Source: Halictus rubicundus
Lineage: Eukaryota > Arthropoda > Insecta > Hymenoptera > Halictidae
DNA: 64,000 nt
Assembly: GCF_050948215.1 (NCBI RefSeq)
Contig: NW_027488916.1
Span: 124,001-188,000, forward strand
Reading direction: 5' to 3'
Below the pieces are notes generated by a model. That model was given only the letters and a program-made list of their open reading frames with translations, was not told where the DNA came from and did not search any database. Numbering within the stretch: the first letter of the stretch is position 1; each line of letters begins with the position of its first letter. A program made the translations under genes and the position numbers. Of this stretch, positions 62,932 through 64,000 are shown piece after piece.

Positions 62932-64000
62932 ATAGGATAGGATAGAGGATAGGATAGGATAGAGGATAGGATAGGGGATTGGATAGAATAGAGGACAGGA
63001 GACGATAGAGGATAGGGTAGGATAGAGGATAGGATCGGATAGAGGATAGGATAGGATAGAGGATAGGATAGGATAGAGGATAGGATAGGATAGAGGATAG
63101 GATAGGATAGAGGATTGGATAGAATAGAGGACAGGAGACGATAGAGGATAGGATAGGATAGAGGATAGGATCGAACTGAGGATAGAATAGGGGATTGGAT
63201 TGGATAGAGGATAGGATAGGATAGGCGATAGGATAGGGGATTGGATAGAATAGAGGACAGGAGACGATAGAGGATAGGATAGGATAGAGGATAGGATAGG
63301 ATAGAGGATAGGATAGGATAGAGGATAGGATAGGATAGAGGATAGGATAGGATAGAGGATAGGATAGGATAGAGGATAGGATAGGATAGAGGATAGGATA
63401 GGATAGAGGATAGGATAGGATAGAGGATAGGATAGGATAGAGGATAGGATAGGATAGAGGATAGGATAGGATAGAGGATAGGATAGGATAGAGGATAGGA
63501 TAGGATAGAGGATAGGATAGGATAGACGATAGGATAGAATAGAGGATAGGATAGGATAGAGGATAGGATAGGATAGAGGATAGGATAGGATAGAGGATAG
63601 GATAGGATAGAGGATAGGATAGGATAGAGGATAGGATAGGATAGAGGATAGGATAGGATAGAGGATCGGATAGGATAGAGGATAGGATAGGATAGAGGAT
63701 AGGATAGGATAGAGGATAGGATAGGATAGAGGATAGGATATAATAGAGGATAGGATCGAACAGAGGATAGGATAGGGGATTGGATTGGATAGAGGATAGG
63801 ATAGGATTGAGGATAGGATAGGGGATTGGATAGAATAGAGGACAGGAGACGATAGAGGATAGGATAGGATAGAGGATAGGATCGGATAGAGGATACCATT
63901 AGGTGATTGGATAGAGGATAGGATAGGTGATTGGATAGGATAGAGGATAGGATAAGGGATTGGAGACGATAGAGGATAGGATGGGATAGGATAGAGGATA
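62698..64000 (+). repeat. XY module 7, cut by the window end
   Basis: X 62717 to Y 63896 is 1179 bases, the commonest length. It shares the AAGATTGAGG subtype and a GATAGGGTAGG near 63013 with module 6. The window stops about 100 bases after Y, still inside the repeat. Confidence 0.86.

Larger units (their letters stand above)
1..64000 (+). repeat. 17-bp satellite array, whole window
   Basis: The consensus unit GAGGATAGGATAGGATA repeats from the first to the last base, broken only by point variants and by units with a different number of GGATA pentamers. The + strand unit is 41% G, 41% A, 18% T and 0% C. C appears only at variant sites such as GATCGG, GACAGG, GATACG and GCGG. All three + strand frames are closed by the frequent TAG. 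All three - strand frames are open because the reverse complement has no stop codon. No flanking unique DNA is seen at either end, so the true array is longer than the window. The length and nested organisation point to eukaryotic heterochromatin; the species and chromosomal location cannot be told. Confidence 0.99.

Noticed and set aside
1..64000. GAGG and AGGA motifs as ribosome binding sites
   Set aside because: They are part of every 17-base unit and have no relation to any start codon.
1..64000. Telomeric repeat array
   Set aside because: GGATA and GAGGATA units do not match TTAGGG, TTAGG, TTTAGGG or other telomere repeats that I know, and TTAGGG-type units are absent.
1..64000. GATA-factor binding sites or a Bkm-type (GATA)n satellite
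   Set aside because: GATA is almost always preceded by G (GGATAG), which does not fit the WGATAR consensus. Only rare variants such as TGATAG and AGATAG fit. The unit is not a tetramer repeat.
1..64000. tRNA, rRNA or other structured RNA genes
   Set aside because: A strand with almost no C cannot form the GC-paired stems these genes need, and no conserved boxes were seen.
1..64000. CENP-B box-like motif
   Set aside because: No TTCG...CGGG arrangement was found. TTCGTTGG and TTCGATAGG are single variants without the second half.

Overview
The whole 64,000-base window is one tandem satellite array. I see no protein-coding gene, RNA gene, transposon or unique sequence anywhere in it. The consensus unit on the + strand is 17 bases, GAGGATAGGATAGGATA: one heptamer (GAGGATA) followed by two pentamers (GGATA). 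The unit has 7 G, 7 A, 3 T and no C, so the + strand is almost free of C from end to end and every block I checked has the same orientation. Less common units with 0, 1, 3 or 4 pentamers (7, 12, 22 and 27 bases) are scattered through the array. An array this long, with a short monomer and nested higher-order repeats (HORs), fits eukaryotic constitutive heterochromatin (pericentromeric, subtelomeric or sex-chromosome). Nothing here identifies the species, and neither edge of the array is in the window.

Layout. (A) 1-5118: three copies of a 1752-base HOR, the first and third changed in length by whole 17-base units. (B) 4540-12664: two copies of a 4.1-kb HOR whose left end overlaps the last part of A. 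(C) 12665-18706: the most diverged part, with five copies of a block that settles into an exact 1106-base period; a homogeneous stretch with a foreign-looking marker sits inside copy 2. (D) 18707-22326: a diverged junction, then a partly duplicated unit with a 1905-base shift. (E) 22327-36900: 34 of 36 copies of a ~100-base marker cassette (GATGGGATATAATAGACG type) in nested duplications of 979 bases inside ~3.18 kb, plus an older 0.8/1.6/2.0-kb series. (F) 36900-64000: long near-perfect 17-mer runs punctuated by two marker cassettes, X and Y, which form XY modules in larger 2.1-6.5 kb repeats; the window ends inside this region.

The most informative structure is cassette X (234 bases). Fourteen full copies occur in B and F, and its two end markers are exactly 204 bases (12 x 17) apart in every one, although lengths around them vary. 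Neighbouring copies share private variants, so they spread locally by duplication or conversion. A variant of its right half (TTGCATTG instead of TTTCATTG) marks region C.

Very long open frames on the - strand (up to about 2545 codons) are a by-product of the repeat: the C-rich strand has no stop codon in its consensus in any frame, and 17 is not a multiple of 3, so each frame yields the same 17-residue peptide repeat. They are not annotated as genes. All positions were read by eye from rare variant motifs; block boundaries are good to a few tens of bases.
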